Shown: positions 1 through 9,721, numbered from the stretch's first letter. The stretch: DNA of 64,000 bases from Thalassotalea marina (GCF_014656435.1 NZ_BNCK01000003.1:124001-188000), one strand, 5' to 3'. Made by a program: numbers and translations. The notes: generated by a model from the letters alone, not told the origin.

Positions 1-234
1 ACCGATAACAACACCTGGACGAGCAGTGTGAATAGTTACACGGATAGATTTAGCAGGACGCTCAATCACGATTTTTGATAATGATGCACGCTTAAGCTTT
101 TCAGATAAAAATGCACGAACTAAGTGATCGCCGTGTAAGTTATCTGCAAATTCTTTGCTACTTGCATACCAAGTAGACGCGAAAGGTTTAGTGATACCTA
201 AGCGAATACCATTTGGATGGACTTTTTGACCCAT
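1..234 (-). CDS. rpsC: 30S ribosomal protein S3 (partial, N-terminal 78 residues)
   Basis: N-terminal part of S3, a protein of the 30S head at the mRNA entry tunnel. The translation begins [14 protein letters not shown], the diagnostic S3 start. It runs without a stop to the window edge, so the C-terminal part lies outside. It starts 11 bases after the rplV stop in the conserved S10-operon order. A Shine-Dalgarno-like AGGAG lies just before the start. Confidence 0.97.
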   Translation of the reverse strand, partial: MGQKVHPNGIRLGITKPFASTWYASSKEFADNLHGDHLVRAFLSEKLKRASLSKIVIERPAKSIRVTIHTARPGVVIG

Positions 235-245
235 TCTAATATCTC

Positions 246-578
246 CTAGCTATCAGCTACAATCACAGTGATGTGACTTGTACGCTTAAGGATACGATCC
301 GCGCGACCTTTCGCACGAGGCTTAATACGCTTCATTGTCGGACCATCGTCAACAAAAATTGTTTTAACGAATAATTCATCAATGTCTGCACCTTCGTTGT
401 GCTCTGCGTTAGCAATAGCTGAGTTAAGTACTTTCTTAACTAAAACAGCAGCTGATTTGTTGCTGAATTCTAAGATTTCAAGTGCTTTCTCAACGTGTAA
501 GCCGCGGATTTGATCCACAACTAAACGTGCTTTTTGAGCAGAACCACGGGCAAATTTATGTTTAGCAATAGCTTCCAT
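246..578 (-). CDS. rplV: 50S ribosomal protein L22
   Basis: L22 lines the ribosomal exit tunnel. The 110-residue protein has the family's N-terminal [20 protein letters not shown] and the C-terminal basic hairpin ([10 protein letters not shown]), and its length equals the E. coli protein. It sits between rpsS and rpsC, as in other gammaproteobacteria, and should be co-transcribed from the promoter upstream of rpsJ. Confidence 0.98.
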   Translation of the reverse strand: MEAIAKHKFARGSAQKARLVVDQIRGLHVEKALEILEFSNKSAAVLVKKVLNSAIANAEHNEGADIDELFVKTIFVDDGPTMKRIKPRAKGRADRILKRTSHITVIVADS

Positions 579-589
579 TTAACTTCCCC

Positions 590-883
<294 letters not shown>

Positions 884-898
884 TTAATTAAGTACTAA

Positions 899-1723
899 TT
901 ACTTAGTACGACGACGTACGATGAACTTGTCAGTACGCTTGTTCTTACGAGTCTTATAACCCTTAGTAGGTACACCCCAAGGTGTAACTGGGTGACGACC
1001 ACCTGAAGTTCTACCTTCACCACCACCGTGCGGGTGATCAACTGGGTTCATGGCAACACCACGAACAGTTGGGCGAACACCTCTCCAACGCTGTGCACCA
1101 GCTTTACCCAATGAGCGAAGCATGTGTTCTGCGTTGCCAATTTCACCTAAAGTTGCACGACAGTCAGCTTCGATTTTACGCATTTCGCCTGAACGAAGAC
1201 GTAAAGTTACATAAGCGCCATCTTTAGCAACTAGCTGAGCGTAAGTACCCGCTGCACGAGCGATTTGAGCACCTTTGCCTGGCTTAAGTTCGATTGCGTG
1301 AATAACACTACCTAATGGTGTGTTACGTAATGGTAACGTGTTACCTACTTTAATCGGTGCATCTACACCTGACTGGATTGAATCACCAGCGTTTAGGCCT
1401 TTCGGCGCTAAGATGTAGCGACGCTCGCCGTCTGCATATAATACTAACGCGATGTTAGCAGAACGGTTTGGATCATATTCCAAACGCTCAACTTTTGCAG
1501 GGATACCGTCTTTAGTACGCTTAAAGTCAATTACGCGATAGTGATGCTTGTGACCACCACCAACGTGACGAACAGTAATACGACCCGTGTTGTTACGACC
1601 ACCTGACTTAGAGTTTTTCTCTAAAAGAGGTGCGTAAGGCTTACCTTTGTAAAGGTCCGGGTTAACCACTTTAACTACGTGGCGACGACCCGGAGAAGTT
1701 GGTTTACATTTAACAACTGCCAT
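899..1723 (-). CDS. rplB: 50S ribosomal protein L2
   Basis: L2 is an rRNA-binding protein near the peptidyl-transferase centre and contacts the inter-subunit bridge. I place the start at the ATG giving [11 protein letters not shown] (274 aa), because an AGGAG ribosome-binding site precedes it and overlaps the rplW stop. An in-frame upstream extension of nine residues is not supported. The C-terminal functional segment [13 protein letters not shown], with the conserved histidine, is intact. Confidence 0.97.
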   Translation of the reverse strand: MAVVKCKPTSPGRRHVVKVVNPDLYKGKPYAPLLEKNSKSGGRNNTGRITVRHVGGGHKHHYRVIDFKRTKDGIPAKVERLEYDPNRSANIALVLYADGERRYILAPKGLNAGDSIQSGVDAPIKVGNTLPLRNTPLGSVIHAIELKPGKGAQIARAAGTYAQLVAKDGAYVTLRLRSGEMRKIEADCRATLGEIGNAEHMLRSLGKAGAQRWRGVRPTVRGVAMNPVDHPHGGGEGRTSGGRHPVTPWGVPTKGYKTRKNKRTDKFIVRRRTK

Positions 1724-1733
1724 TTTGCTTCTC

Positions 1734-2036
1734 CTATGCTTCTGCGCCAACGAAGTCGATGTCGCTACCTTCCGCTAGAGTAACGTAAGCTTTTTTCCAG
1801 TCGCTACGACGACCCATACGCATACCAGTGCGCTTTTGCTTACCTTTAACGTTAAGAGTACGAACACCGTCAACTTTTACGTCGAAAAGTTTTTCAACTG
1901 CCGCTTTGATTTCAGCTTTCTTAGCGTTTGTTGCTACTTTGAAAACGATCGTGTTGTTCGCTTCAGCAGTCAACGTTGCTTTTTCAGAAATGTTTGGTGC
2001 TAAAAGCACCTTTAACAAACGTTCTTCGTTTATCAT
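1734..2036 (-). CDS. rplW: 50S ribosomal protein L23
   Basis: L23 sits at the exit-tunnel mouth, where trigger factor and SRP dock. The 100-residue product begins [20 protein letters not shown] and has the RGRR-type basic loop ([16 protein letters not shown]). Its start overlaps the rplD stop by four bases, which suggests translational coupling. Order and strand match the S10 operon. Confidence 0.97.
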   Translation of the reverse strand: MINEERLLKVLLAPNISEKATLTAEANNTIVFKVATNAKKAEIKAAVEKLFDVKVDGVRTLNVKGKQKRTGMRMGRRSDWKKAYVTLAEGSDIDFVGAEA

Positions 2037-2638
2037 GCGAACATCTCCTCAATTTGCTTAACCGCGTCAGCAGTCATTAATACTTTTTCGAAACCAACTA
2101 AAGAAACTGGGTCGATACCTTGTACGTCACGCACGTCAACTTTGTATAAGTTGCGAGAAGACAAGAATAAGTTCTCATCAACTTCAGGTGTAACGATAAG
2201 TACATCTTTAAGTTCTAAACCTTTAAGCTTAGCAACTAATTCTTTAGTTTTTGGCGTTTCTACCGCAAATTCGTTAACAACCACTAGGCGGTCTTGACGA
2301 ATTAATTCAGAAAGGATGCTTTTGATCGCACCACGATACATTTTACGGTTAACTTTTTGGCTGTGATCTTGAGGACGAGCAGCGAAAGTTACACCACCAG
2401 TTCTCCAAATTGGACCACGAGTTGTACCAGCACGTGCACGGCCAGTACCTTTTTGACGCCATGGCTTCTTGCCACCACCGCTAACTTCAGAGCGAGTCTT
2501 TTGCTTAACAGTACCTTGACGAGCACCTGCTGCATAAGCAACAACTACTTGGTGTACTAAAGCTTCGTTGAACTCACGTCCAAAAGTTGCTTCTGAAACT
2601 TCAAGAGCGCCTGACGCGTCTTTTAATGCTAATTCCAT
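2033..2638 (-). CDS. rplD: 50S ribosomal protein L4
   Basis: L4 lines the exit tunnel. In E. coli it also represses its own operon by acting on the S10 leader RNA. The ATG at 2638 gives [16 protein letters not shown], the family start; a TTG one codon upstream is an unlikely alternative. The long loop with [15 protein letters not shown] is conserved. The length of 201 aa equals that of E. coli L4. Its presence makes L4 feedback on the leader at 3623-3789 plausible. Confidence 0.97.
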   Translation of the reverse strand: MELALKDASGALEVSEATFGREFNEALVHQVVVAYAAGARQGTVKQKTRSEVSGGGKKPWRQKGTGRARAGTTRGPIWRTGGVTFAARPQDHSQKVNRKMYRGAIKSILSELIRQDRLVVVNEFAVETPKTKELVAKLKGLELKDVLIVTPEVDENLFLSSRNLYKVDVRDVQGIDPVSLVGFEKVLMTADAVKQIEEMFA

Positions 2639-2656
2639 CAAAATTCTCCTCAGACG

Positions 2657-3295
2657 TTAGGCTTTTACAGCTGGCTTGATGATTACGTCAGCGTTAACGT
2701 GACCAGGAACTGCACCTTTAATAAGAAGCAAGTTACGCTCAGCATCAACACGAACTAACTCAAGGTTTTGCGTAGTAACTTTCGCAGCACCCATGTGACC
2801 AGACATTTTTTTGCCTTTGAAAACGCGACCTGGTGTTTGACATTGACCGATTGAACCGTTTGAACGGTGAGACAATGAGTTACCATGAGTCATATCTTGA
2901 GTACGGAAATTCCAGCGCTTGATACCGCCTTGGAAACCTTTACCCTTTGATGTGCCTGTCACGTCAACTAATTTAGTTTCGTTGAAAATTTCAACAGTAA
3001 TTTCACTACCTGTAGCTAATTCAGCACCTTCACCGTCGTTAAGGCGGAATTCCCACAAACCGCGACCTGCTTCAACACCTGCTTTAGCAAAGTGGCCAGC
3101 TGCCGGCTTGTTTAAACGGTTAGCTTTTTTAGTACCAGTAGTAACTTGAATCGCTGAATAGCCGTCGTTGTCTACAGTTTTAACCTGAGCAACGCGGTTG
3201 GCTTCAACTTCTAGGACTGTAACTGGAGTAGAAACGCCGTCTTCAGAGAAGATACGAGTCATACCAACTTTACGTCCGACTAGACCGATAGTCAT
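2657..3295 (-). CDS. rplC: 50S ribosomal protein L3
   Basis: L3 is an early-assembly protein reaching to the peptidyl-transferase centre. The 212-residue product begins [16 protein letters not shown] and contains the central extension [19 protein letters not shown], whose glutamine is methylated in E. coli. It lies 15 bases after rpsJ and 18 bases before rplD in the operon. Confidence 0.98.
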   Translation of the reverse strand: MTIGLVGRKVGMTRIFSEDGVSTPVTVLEVEANRVAQVKTVDNDGYSAIQVTTGTKKANRLNKPAAGHFAKAGVEAGRGLWEFRLNDGEGAELATGSEITVEIFNETKLVDVTGTSKGKGFQGGIKRWNFRTQDMTHGNSLSHRSNGSIGQCQTPGRVFKGKKMSGHMGAAKVTTQNLELVRVDAERNLLLIKGAVPGHVNADVIIKPAVKA

Positions 3296-3310
3296 GTCTA
3301 AAACCCCCTA

Positions 3311-3622
<312 letters not shown>

Positions 3623-3789
3623 TTATCAAATCCCCTAATAAAAGAACGAACAAAGTACAGCCCATCTCCTTTCTTTTTGGGAAAGGGGGGAGTACCGATT
3701 AATCATTCGACCCCCAATCGGGGCCGCTGTAATACTGCGCTTTAAACCATGTTAAAACGCCCTTTTAAGTAGGCTAGCTACAAAAAGGT
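3623..3789 (-). ncRNA. S10 operon leader (probable L4-responsive attenuator)
   Basis: About 165 untranslated bases separate the predicted start of transcription from rpsJ. Two hairpins can be drawn on the minus-strand RNA. One at 3709-3725 has six pairs including a G-U. One at 3666-3688, close to rpsJ, has CCTTTC pairing with GAAAGG. Length and placement resemble the E. coli S10 leader, where L4 causes attenuation and translational repression. L4 control here is an inference. Confidence 0.55.
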
Positions 3790-3795
3790 TGGCGT

Positions 3796-3823
3796 ATTAT
3801 ACATAAGCACAAAAAAAGAGCAA
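3796..3823 (-). promoter_or_regulatory. S10 operon promoter (-35 TTGCTC, -10 TATAAT)
   Basis: On the minus strand a consensus -10 TATAAT (3801-3796) lies 16 bases downstream of a -35-like TTGCTC (3823-3818). It is the only good sigma-70 element between the ECF operon and rpsJ, and it places the start of transcription near 3789. Confidence 0.75.
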
Positions 3824-3893
3824 CGATTAATTTACGTTACCCTTTTTTGTATTGGTCCAGTTTATTTACGATGCTTTTTCTTAATGACTTTCC

Positions 3894-5378
3894 TTAGTTT
3901 ACTTTCCTATTGATATCTCGTTCTAGGTCTTTCTCTTGTTTGATGAAGCTATAATCGTTTTTTGTATATCGTCTTTGCATTTTACGGTAAGGGATATCAA
4001 TAACCGTTTGCCCGTAGTTAATTCTTTGTAATGTTTTTTGCTCTGCTTTTTGTTGTGCCAAATAGATTTCTTGCTGCTGATTGTTTATAACAAGCTTTAC
4101 TTCAGGTAGCTGTTTAATAGTAACAATATTAGCTAACCTCATCACCTTGCCTTGGCGATAAATACTTGCCTCTAGGTTTTGTTTACCCTGTTCAAAATGA
4201 AGATCTGTGTCAGCGCTATTTAAGGGTGTTCCATTTATTGACACCAATAAATCATTTGGCCTAAGCCCTAATTGTTCGCCAATACTTCCAACCCCAACAA
4301 AAGTCACTCGGATACCATTGGACTCTCTTACCCCTCCAATACCTATGTTATCGTCAGATTTCGTAGGGATATGTATCAACAAATTGCCGAATTCTTGTCT
4401 TTGAGTTTTATAATTGCTCAAAATGGACATCACCTTACGATCTAGTTGATAAAGTGCAGAACTAGATATATGTGTATATTTATATATGTTTTGACTATTC
4501 ACCCTAGGGTTAATCACAAAGCTAAATCTTGGTACAAATATTGGTTCAATTGCAGTTTCTATTGTAAGCGGCTGCCCATGTCGAATTAACTTTAGAGTGG
4601 CATATTTAGCTTTTTCACTCGAGATGTTTACATTAAATAATTCTATTTGTTCGTCAAAAGTGCCAATTAACTGTTGATTGTTAATTGCCACAATGCGGTC
4701 TCCAGATAATACTCCCATTTTATGAGCATCAGAATTAGGTGTTACACTTAATACGGCAAGACTTTTGGTTTCCTTACTTAATGTTTTATCAAACCTAATC
4801 CCGATATCTGTCCTTAACCCCGCTGGCATCACTCCTCGAATTTCAGGATTTGGATGTCCACTTTCATGGGCGATTTGTGCAAAAACATGTTGAATGTCCG
4901 CTTGTTCTTTTTCTGAAATACTGATTGAAGTTATGCTAGGGTCTGTTGTTAAGTATTCAGCTACGTCTAACCCAGAAACATCTCTACAGCTTGAAATTGG
5001 TTGCTCTTCAATAAGAATATCGACAGGTTTGCCTTCATGTTCTTTAACCTTTAACTCAACACGTTGCAGATTTTTTAAATCCAAAGAAAAATATACAAGG
5101 TCACTCTTACTTTTATTATTTTCTGAATAGATAGAGCCTAAAATTTCGTAGCTGCCAGGGGGGAGCTTAAATGTTGAAGTTTCGCGCCAACGAGCAAGAC
5201 TTTTCGCCCCCGAAAAAAGTAGATCACCATTTATTTTTTCTAATCTAACTTGGTAGTCCTTTGATTTATCGACGCTCAGTAATGCACACTTTTCAAATTG
5301 TTCTGCATATACATGACTAACCGTTAATAAAGAAAACCCAATTAACCCCAATAGCTCTCTATAAAAAGATAACTTCAT
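3894..5378 (-). CDS. Exported protein with two PDZ domains, third gene of an ECF sigma operon
   Basis: I do not recognise a named family. The 494-residue protein starts with a Sec signal peptide (MKLSFYRELLGLIGF...VYA) and has two PDZ-like modules, near residues 190-260 and 340-420, with the carboxylate-loop region and SGDRIVAINN / RPNDLLVSING signatures. No HTRA-type serine protease domain is visible. The ATG at 5378 is preferred over an in-frame start 27 bases upstream because GGAG lies eight bases before it. It overlaps the anti-sigma gene by 20 bases, so the two are probably coupled. A periplasmic or envelope role, as sensor or effector of the sigma system, is an inference. Confidence 0.75.
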   Translation of the reverse strand: MKLSFYRELLGLIGFSLLTVSHVYAEQFEKCALLSVDKSKDYQVRLEKINGDLLFSGAKSLARWRETSTFKLPPGSYEILGSIYSENNKSKSDLVYFSLDLKNLQRVELKVKEHEGKPVDILIEEQPISSCRDVSGLDVAEYLTTDPSITSISISEKEQADIQHVFAQIAHESGHPNPEIRGVMPAGLRTDIGIRFDKTLSKETKSLAVLSVTPNSDAHKMGVLSGDRIVAINNQQLIGTFDEQIELFNVNISSEKAKYATLKLIRHGQPLTIETAIEPIFVPRFSFVINPRVNSQNIYKYTHISSSALYQLDRKVMSILSNYKTQRQEFGNLLIHIPTKSDDNIGIGGVRESNGIRVTFVGVGSIGEQLGLRPNDLLVSINGTPLNSADTDLHFEQGKQNLEASIYRQGKVMRLANIVTIKQLPEVKLVINNQQQEIYLAQQKAEQKTLQRINYGQTVIDIPYRKMQRRYTKNDYSFIKQEKDLERDINRKVN

Positions 5379-5877
5379 TTTCTTTCTCCATTTGCTCAAT
5401 TTCAAGGATTGCTTTCATTGCCACTTGCCTGTGTTTTAATAACTTCAATAACTCTTTTTTGTCGCTGGCATATTGCATCTGCTGCTCAGTAAATAGAATT
5501 TGCCTCAACATTTCTGACGTTACTTCTCTGTCTTGTTGTATGTTATTGAGTTCATATTCAAGTAACTGATTTGATAACCGCAAGTCTTCCAGCTCACGCT
5601 GGATACTGACGTTCTGGTAAGTGATAAAAGTTAAGAAGCACAGAAACAAACTTGCAGCCATCCCACCAAACCAAAGGAACAAAGGTGAACGGCGATTTTG
5701 ACGATTAGCTATTGAAGTTTCGAGTTGTCGCCACACCTCAACAGGAGGAGACATTAATTCCACATGTTGTATCGATTGTGAAAGAATCTCTAACTTTTGT
5801 TGTTCCAGCGCAGTTGGAATTTCCTCTATCGCTACATCTTTTTTGTGATTTTCATTTTTTCGTCTATTAATAGGCAT
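5359..5877 (-). CDS. Probable membrane anti-sigma factor
   Basis: The 172-residue protein has a soluble N-terminus carrying a PPVEVWRQLETSI segment of the kind often seen just before the membrane helix of anti-sigma factors. One transmembrane helix spans about residues 65-87, followed by a predicted coiled coil (about 90-160). Its start overlaps the ECF sigma gene by 11 bases and its end overlaps the PDZ gene. Topology and the sigma/anti-sigma gene order are the evidence; there is no clear ZAS zinc motif. It would hold the sigma factor at the inner membrane until an envelope signal arrives. Confidence 0.65.
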   Translation of the reverse strand: MPINRRKNENHKKDVAIEEIPTALEQQKLEILSQSIQHVELMSPPVEVWRQLETSIANRQNRRSPLFLWFGGMAASLFLCFLTFITYQNVSIQRELEDLRLSNQLLEYELNNIQQDREVTSEMLRQILFTEQQMQYASDKKELLKLLKHRQVAMKAILEIEQMEKENEVIFL

Positions 5878-6406
5878 GTTTTTTTACTTCCGAAAATAAT
5901 CGAATTCGCTTGAGGGTTCTCGACACTATTGATTTAGAAAAACTTGGAGATTTAGACGCCAACACAGCAATTTCCTCATGACTATATTGCTCGACAATAA
6001 ATAGCCACAATATTAACCTTTCGACCTCAGTACACTTATCCAAGACACTGTCTAACAACCTGCAATCATGAACTGCGTCGCCATGATTAAAATCAATGTA
6101 TTGCTCTTCAACGTTAGCATCCTCAATAAAAACAAATTTTTTATTTCGTTTAAGAAAATTAAACGTGTTGTTAAAGGCAATTCTTTTCACCCACCCCTGG
6201 AAACTACCCTGCTTTTTATAGCTATGTATGCTTTCATATACATCTATAAAAGTATCGTGTAGTAGCTCTCTAGCAGTATCTGAATTTTGACAAATTTTAT
6301 AAATCGCTGTGTAAATTTGAGGAGATAGCTGCCGATAACATTGCTCAAAAGCATACTTATCACCACTTCTCATATTATCGATCAACTTATCTTCCCAGCT
6401 GTCCAA
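5867..6406 (-). CDS. ECF-type RNA polymerase sigma factor
   Basis: A 179-residue sigma-70 family protein with region 2 (AFEQCYRQLSPQIYTAIY ... ELLHDTFIDVYESIH ... FQGWVKRIAFNNTFNFLKR) and region 4 (ERLILWLFIVEQYSHEEIA ... VSRTLKRIR) and nothing between, the ECF layout. It directs RNA polymerase to a small envelope-type regulon. It heads a three-gene overlapping operon with a membrane protein and a PDZ protein. ECF operons commonly transcribe themselves, but I could not pick out a convincing promoter in 6407-6540. Confidence 0.88.
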   Translation of the reverse strand: MDSWEDKLIDNMRSGDKYAFEQCYRQLSPQIYTAIYKICQNSDTARELLHDTFIDVYESIHSYKKQGSFQGWVKRIAFNNTFNFLKRNKKFVFIEDANVEEQYIDFNHGDAVHDCRLLDSVLDKCTEVERLILWLFIVEQYSHEEIAVLASKSPSFSKSIVSRTLKRIRLFSEVKKHAY

Positions 6407-6592
6407 AAATTCCTTTCCTTATTTTGCTGTTATTTTTTTAGTTCAAATCACTTTGTTGTTAATCAAGTAAACAATTGGCACTTAGATTTCGTCGCAACAA
6501 TTAATATTTATTTTAAAAACACACTGTACTCCCAGGTCAGCTAATCATGTTCTTTACCAAAATTGAAGGGCCAATTAAATTAACAATAGTTA

Positions 6593-6621
6593 TTTTTGTT
6601 TGTTCTAACATCTGGTATACT
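6593..6621 (+). promoter_or_regulatory. fusA2 promoter (extended -10 TGGTATACT)
   Basis: TATACT at 6616-6621 is preceded by TGG, an extended -10. TTTTTG at 6593-6598, 17 bases upstream, is a weak -35. Transcription would start about 30 bases before the fusA ATG. It lies between divergent genes, so the other half of 6407-6659 probably holds the sigma-operon promoter. Confidence 0.55.
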
Positions 6622-6659
6622 CGCGCGGTTTTTATTCACTAACCCTTTAGAGCAAAGCA

Positions 6660-8747
6660 ATGTCAGATTTAAGCAAATACAGAAATATTGGTATTTTCGC
6701 TCACGTTGATGCTGGTAAAACAACAACAACTGAACGAATTTTGAAACTTACAGGTAAAATCCATAAGTTGGGTGAGGTTCACGATGGTGAGTCTACTACT
6801 GACTTCATGGAACAAGAAGCTGAGCGCGGTATTACAATCCAGTCAGCTGCTGTTACTTGTGAGTGGAAAAAACACCGTTTTAACGTAATTGACACTCCGG
6901 GACACGTTGACTTCACAGTTGAAGTATACCGTTCATTAAAAGTTCTTGATGGTGGTATTGGTGTATTCTGTGGTTCTGGTGGTGTTGAGCCTCAGTCAGA
7001 AACTAACTGGCGTTACGCTAACGAATCAAAAGTAGCTCGTTTGATTTTCGTTAACAAGTTAGACCGTTTAGGTGCAAACTTCTTCCGTGTTAAAGATCAA
7101 GTTAAAAAAGTACTAGGTGCAAACCCACTTGTTATGACTTTACCAATTGGTGAAGAAGATGATTTCGTAGGTGTTATCGACGTACTAGATCAAAAAGCAT
7201 ACATCTGGGATGACTCAGGCCTTCCAGAAAACTACGAAGTACAAGATATTCCTGCTGATTTAGCAGATCAAGCTGCTGAGTACCGTGAGCAATTAATCGA
7301 AACTGCGTTAGAAGCAGACGAAGATATGCTAATGGAATATTTAGAAGGCGAATTAGACCCTACAATCGAGCAAATTAAAGCGTGTATCCGTAAAGGTACT
7401 AACGAGTTATTATTCTTCCCAACATTCTGTGGTTCTGCATTCAAAAACAAAGGTATGCAGTTACTTCTAGATGCTGTTGTTGATTACTTACCGTCTCCGA
7501 CTGAAGTACCACCTCAGCCATTAACAGATGAAGAAGGTAACCCAACAGGTAAATTCGCTATTGTTGACGCTGATGAGCCATTCCGTGCATTAGCATTCAA
7601 AATTATGGATGACCGTTTCGGTGCGCTTACCTTTATCCGTATCTACTCTGGTCGTCTTAAGAAAGGTGACACAGTACTTAACTCATTCACAGGTAAAACT
7701 GAACGTATCGGCCGTATGGTTGAGATGCAAGCCGATGAACGTACTGAATTAACCGAAGCGCAAGCGGGTGACATCTTAGCTATCGTTGGTATGAAAAACG
7801 TTCAAACTGGTCACACATTATGTGATGTTAAGAACGAATGTACACTTGAAGCGATGGTATTCCCTGAGCCAGTAATCTCAATTGCTGTTGCACCAAAAGA
7901 TAAAGGTTCAACAGAGAAAATGGGTATTGCTATCGGTAAAATGGTTGCAGAAGATCCAACGTTCCAAGTTGAGACTGATGAAGAATCAGGTGAAACTATC
8001 CTTAGAGGTATGGGTGAACTTCACTTAGACATCAAAGTAGATATCCTGAAGCGTACTTACGGTGTTGAACTTGAAGTTGGTAAGCCACAAGTGGCATACC
8101 GTGAAACAATCACTAAAGAAGTTGAAGATTCATACACGCATAAGAAACAATCTGGTGGTTCTGGTCAATTTGGTAAGATTGATTACCGTATCCGTCCAGG
8201 TGAAGTTAACACTGGCTTCAAGTTCAAATCAACTGTTGTTGGTGGTAACGTACCTAAGGAATTCTTCCCTGCTATCGAAAAAGGTTTTGCTAGCATGATG
8301 CAAGAAGGTCCAATTGCTGGCTTCCCGGTATTAGACGTTGAAGTTGAATTATTCGACGGTGGCTACCACGCAGTTGACTCGTCAGCTATTGCTTTCGAAA
8401 TTGCTGCTAAAGGTGCATTCCGTCAATCAATGCCAAAAGCTGGTGCACAACTTCTTGAGCCAATCATGAAAGTTGACGTATTCACTCCAGAAGATCACGT
8501 TGGTGACGTAATCGGTGACCTTAACCGTCGTCGTGGTATGATCAAAGACCAAGAAGCTGGTACAACTGGCGTACGTATTAAAGCCGACGTACCATTATCA
8601 GAAATGTTTGGTTACATTGGTCACTTACGTACAATCACTTCTGGTCGTGGTCAATTCTCTATGGAATTCAGCCACTACTCTGCAGCACCACAAAACGTTG
8701 CTGAAGAAGTTATTGCAGAAGTTAAAGCACGTAAAGACGCTAAGTAA
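6660..8747 (+). CDS. fusA2: Translation elongation factor G, EF-G2-type paralog
   Basis: EF-G drives GTP-dependent translocation of tRNA and mRNA. The 695-residue protein has G1 AHVDAGKT (14-21), G3 DTPGH (78-82), G4 NKLD (132-135) and all five EF-G domains through the C-terminal QFSMEFSHY. The N-terminus ([21 protein letters not shown]...[12 protein letters not shown]) and the length match the second EF-G seen in Vibrio and relatives rather than the str-operon EF-G (MARTTPIERYRNIGIC). So a canonical fusA is expected elsewhere. Codons look strongly biased towards those of highly expressed genes. It is monocistronic with a strong terminator. Its last 66 bases recur three times downstream. Whether it is a working main EF-G or a specialised paralog cannot be told from this window. 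Confidence 0.93.
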   Translation: MSDLSKYRNIGIFAHVDAGKTTTTERILKLTGKIHKLGEVHDGESTTDFMEQEAERGITIQSAAVTCEWKKHRFNVIDTPGHVDFTVEVYRSLKVLDGGIGVFCGSGGVEPQSETNWRYANESKVARLIFVNKLDRLGANFFRVKDQVKKVLGANPLVMTLPIGEEDDFVGVIDVLDQKAYIWDDSGLPENYEVQDIPADLADQAAEYREQLIETALEADEDMLMEYLEGELDPTIEQIKACIRKGTNELLFFPTFCGSAFKNKGMQLLLDAVVDYLPSPTEVPPQPLTDEEGNPTGKFAIVDADEPFRALAFKIMDDRFGALTFIRIYSGRLKKGDTVLNSFTGKTERIGRMVEMQADERTELTEAQAGDILAIVGMKNVQTGHTLCDVKNECTLEAMVFPEPVISIAVAPKDKGSTEKMGIAIGKMVAEDPTFQVETDEESGETILRGMGELHLDIKVDILKRTYGVELEVGKPQVAYRETITKEVEDSYTHKKQSGGSGQFGKIDYRIRPGEVNTGFKFKSTVVGGNVPKEFFPAIEKGFASMMQEGPIAGFPVLDVEVELFDGGYHAVDSSAIAFEIAAKGAFRQSMPKAGAQLLEPIMKVDVFTPEDHVGDVIGDLNRRRGMIKDQEAGTTGVRIKADVPLSEMFGYIGHLRTITSGRGQFSMEFSHYSAAPQNVAEEVIAEVKARKDAK

Positions 8748-8852
8748 TTTAGTTTTCTAAACACGCTTAAAAAGCCTTGGTTTTTCTGTTAAGAATGCCA
8801 AGGCTTTTTTGTATCTGCTAGTTTTTAAAGCTACTGATATGTTGCTAGCGCA
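8661..8852 (+). repeat. Parent unit of the fusA2 3'-end repeat (copy 1)
   Basis: This 192-base stretch runs from the codons for [11 protein letters not shown] in fusA2 through the stop, the terminator and a short tail ending in GATATGTTGCTAGCGCA. The three following copies align with it except for an eight-base difference near the start (CTACTCT here, AGCACATATAACCCA in the copies). It is the only copy joined to the intact gene. Confidence 0.9.
8771..8810 (+). terminator. fusA2 intrinsic terminator T1
   Basis: AAAGCCTTGG (8771-8780) pairs perfectly with CCAAGGCTTT (8798-8807) across a 17-base loop, and the stem runs into a T tract to 8810. It starts 24 bases after the fusA2 stop. Confidence 0.92.
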
Positions 8853-9052
8853 ATGGAATTCAGCCAGCACATATAACCCAAGCAGCACCACAAAACGTTG
8901 CTGAAGAAGTTATTGCAGAAGTTAAAGCACGTAAAGACGCTAAGTAAATTAGTTTTCTAAACACGCTTAAAAAGCCTTGGTTTTTCTGTTAAGAAAGCCA
9001 AGGCTTTTTTGTATCTACTAGTTTTTAAAAATACTGATATGTTGCTAGCGCA
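8853..9052 (+). repeat. fusA2 3'-end repeat, copy 2 (200 bp)
   Basis: Begins ATGGAATTCAGCCAGCAC and repeats the last 22 codons of fusA2 in frame with the stop ([21 protein letters not shown]), the terminator and the tail. Differences from copy 1 are few: AAATT for AATTT after the stop, GAAAGCC for GAATGCC in the terminator loop, CTACTAG for CTGCTAG, and AAAA for AAGC. No start codon with a ribosome-binding site serves the residual frame, so it is not a gene. Confidence 0.93.
8971..9010 (+). terminator. Repeated intrinsic terminator T2
   Basis: Same ten-pair stem as T1 (AAAGCCTTGG with CCAAGGCTTT) with a six-T tail; the loop differs by one base. Confidence 0.85.
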
Positions 9053-9251
9053 ATGGAATTCAGCCAGCACCTATAACCCAAGCAGCACCACAAAACGTTG
9101 CTGAAGAAGTTATAGCGACGTAAAAGCACGTAAAGACGCTAAGTAAATTAGTTTTCTAAACACGCTTAAAAAGCCTTGGTTTTTCTGTTAAGAAAGCCAA
9201 GGCTTTTTTGTATCTACTAGTTTTTAAAGCTACTGATATGTTGCTAGCGCA
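9053..9251 (+). repeat. fusA2 3'-end repeat, copy 3 (199 bp)
   Basis: As copy 2, but the fusA2 tail reads GTTATAGCGACGTAAAAGCACG instead of GTTATTGCAGAAGTTAAAGC. This one-base shortening shifts the residual reading frame, so selection for the protein tail is not acting on this copy. It shares the AAATT and GAAAGCC variants with copy 2. Confidence 0.93.
9170..9209 (+). terminator. Repeated intrinsic terminator T3
   Basis: The ten-pair stem and T tract are preserved exactly, as in T1, T2 and T4, although the coding remnant in this copy has drifted. Confidence 0.85.
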
Positions 9252-9450
9252 ATGGAATTCAGCCAGCACCTATAACCCAAGCAGCACCACAAAACGTTGC
9301 TGAAGAAGTTATAGCGACGTAAAAGCACGTAAAGACGCTAAGTAATTTAGTTTTCTAAACACGCTTAAAAAGCCTTGGTTTTTCTGTTAAGAATGCCAAG
9401 GCTTTTTTGTATCTGCTAGTTTTTAAAGCTACTGATATGTTGCTAGCGCA
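9252..9450 (+). repeat. fusA2 3'-end repeat, copy 4 (199 bp)
   Basis: The front half carries the GTTATAGCGACGT variant of copy 3; the back half (AATTT after the stop, GAATGCC, CTGCTAG) is identical to copy 1. This mosaic fits expansion by unequal crossing-over between the gene's own 3' flank and the outermost copy. From 9451 to 9721 the sequence is AT-rich; I see no gene, repeat or clear regulatory site there beyond the ribosome-binding site of the next gene. Confidence 0.92.
9369..9408 (+). terminator. Repeated intrinsic terminator T4
   Basis: The fourth copy of the ten-pair stem and T tract. The loop is identical to T1, with GAATGCC. Confidence 0.85.
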
Positions 9451-9721
9451 ATGGAAATCGGTCAGCACACTAGATTTGCTACCAATCCACCAGAGTTATA
9501 AAACACTAAAATTAGAAAAATTAAAAACGCTGCTGTAAATAACGTAGTGAAAAAATCGACAATAAAATCGCAACATTAATACAACCGATAAAGTTTAAAA
9601 ATAAAATCAACCCCTTAACACTAAAAATAGCGATTAACAGTTTAGCCTTACTTGTGTCTTACAGTTGCGCTGCTAGCTTTATTCAATCAATTTAATAGAT
9701 TAGATAAAGGAAAGAAAACAT

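Noticed and set aside
6341-6544. Plus-strand frame overlapping the sigma gene start
   Set aside because: Mostly antisense to the ECF sigma gene and has no ribosome-binding site or recognisable domain.
8853-9360. Short frames encoding the EF-G C-terminal tail in the repeats
   Set aside because: No start codon with a ribosome-binding site, and the frame is broken in copies 3 and 4.
8853-9450. CRISPR-like or transposon-derived repeats
   Set aside because: The units are 200-base direct copies of the fusA2 3' end in head-to-tail array with no unique spacers, no terminal inverted repeats and no transposase.
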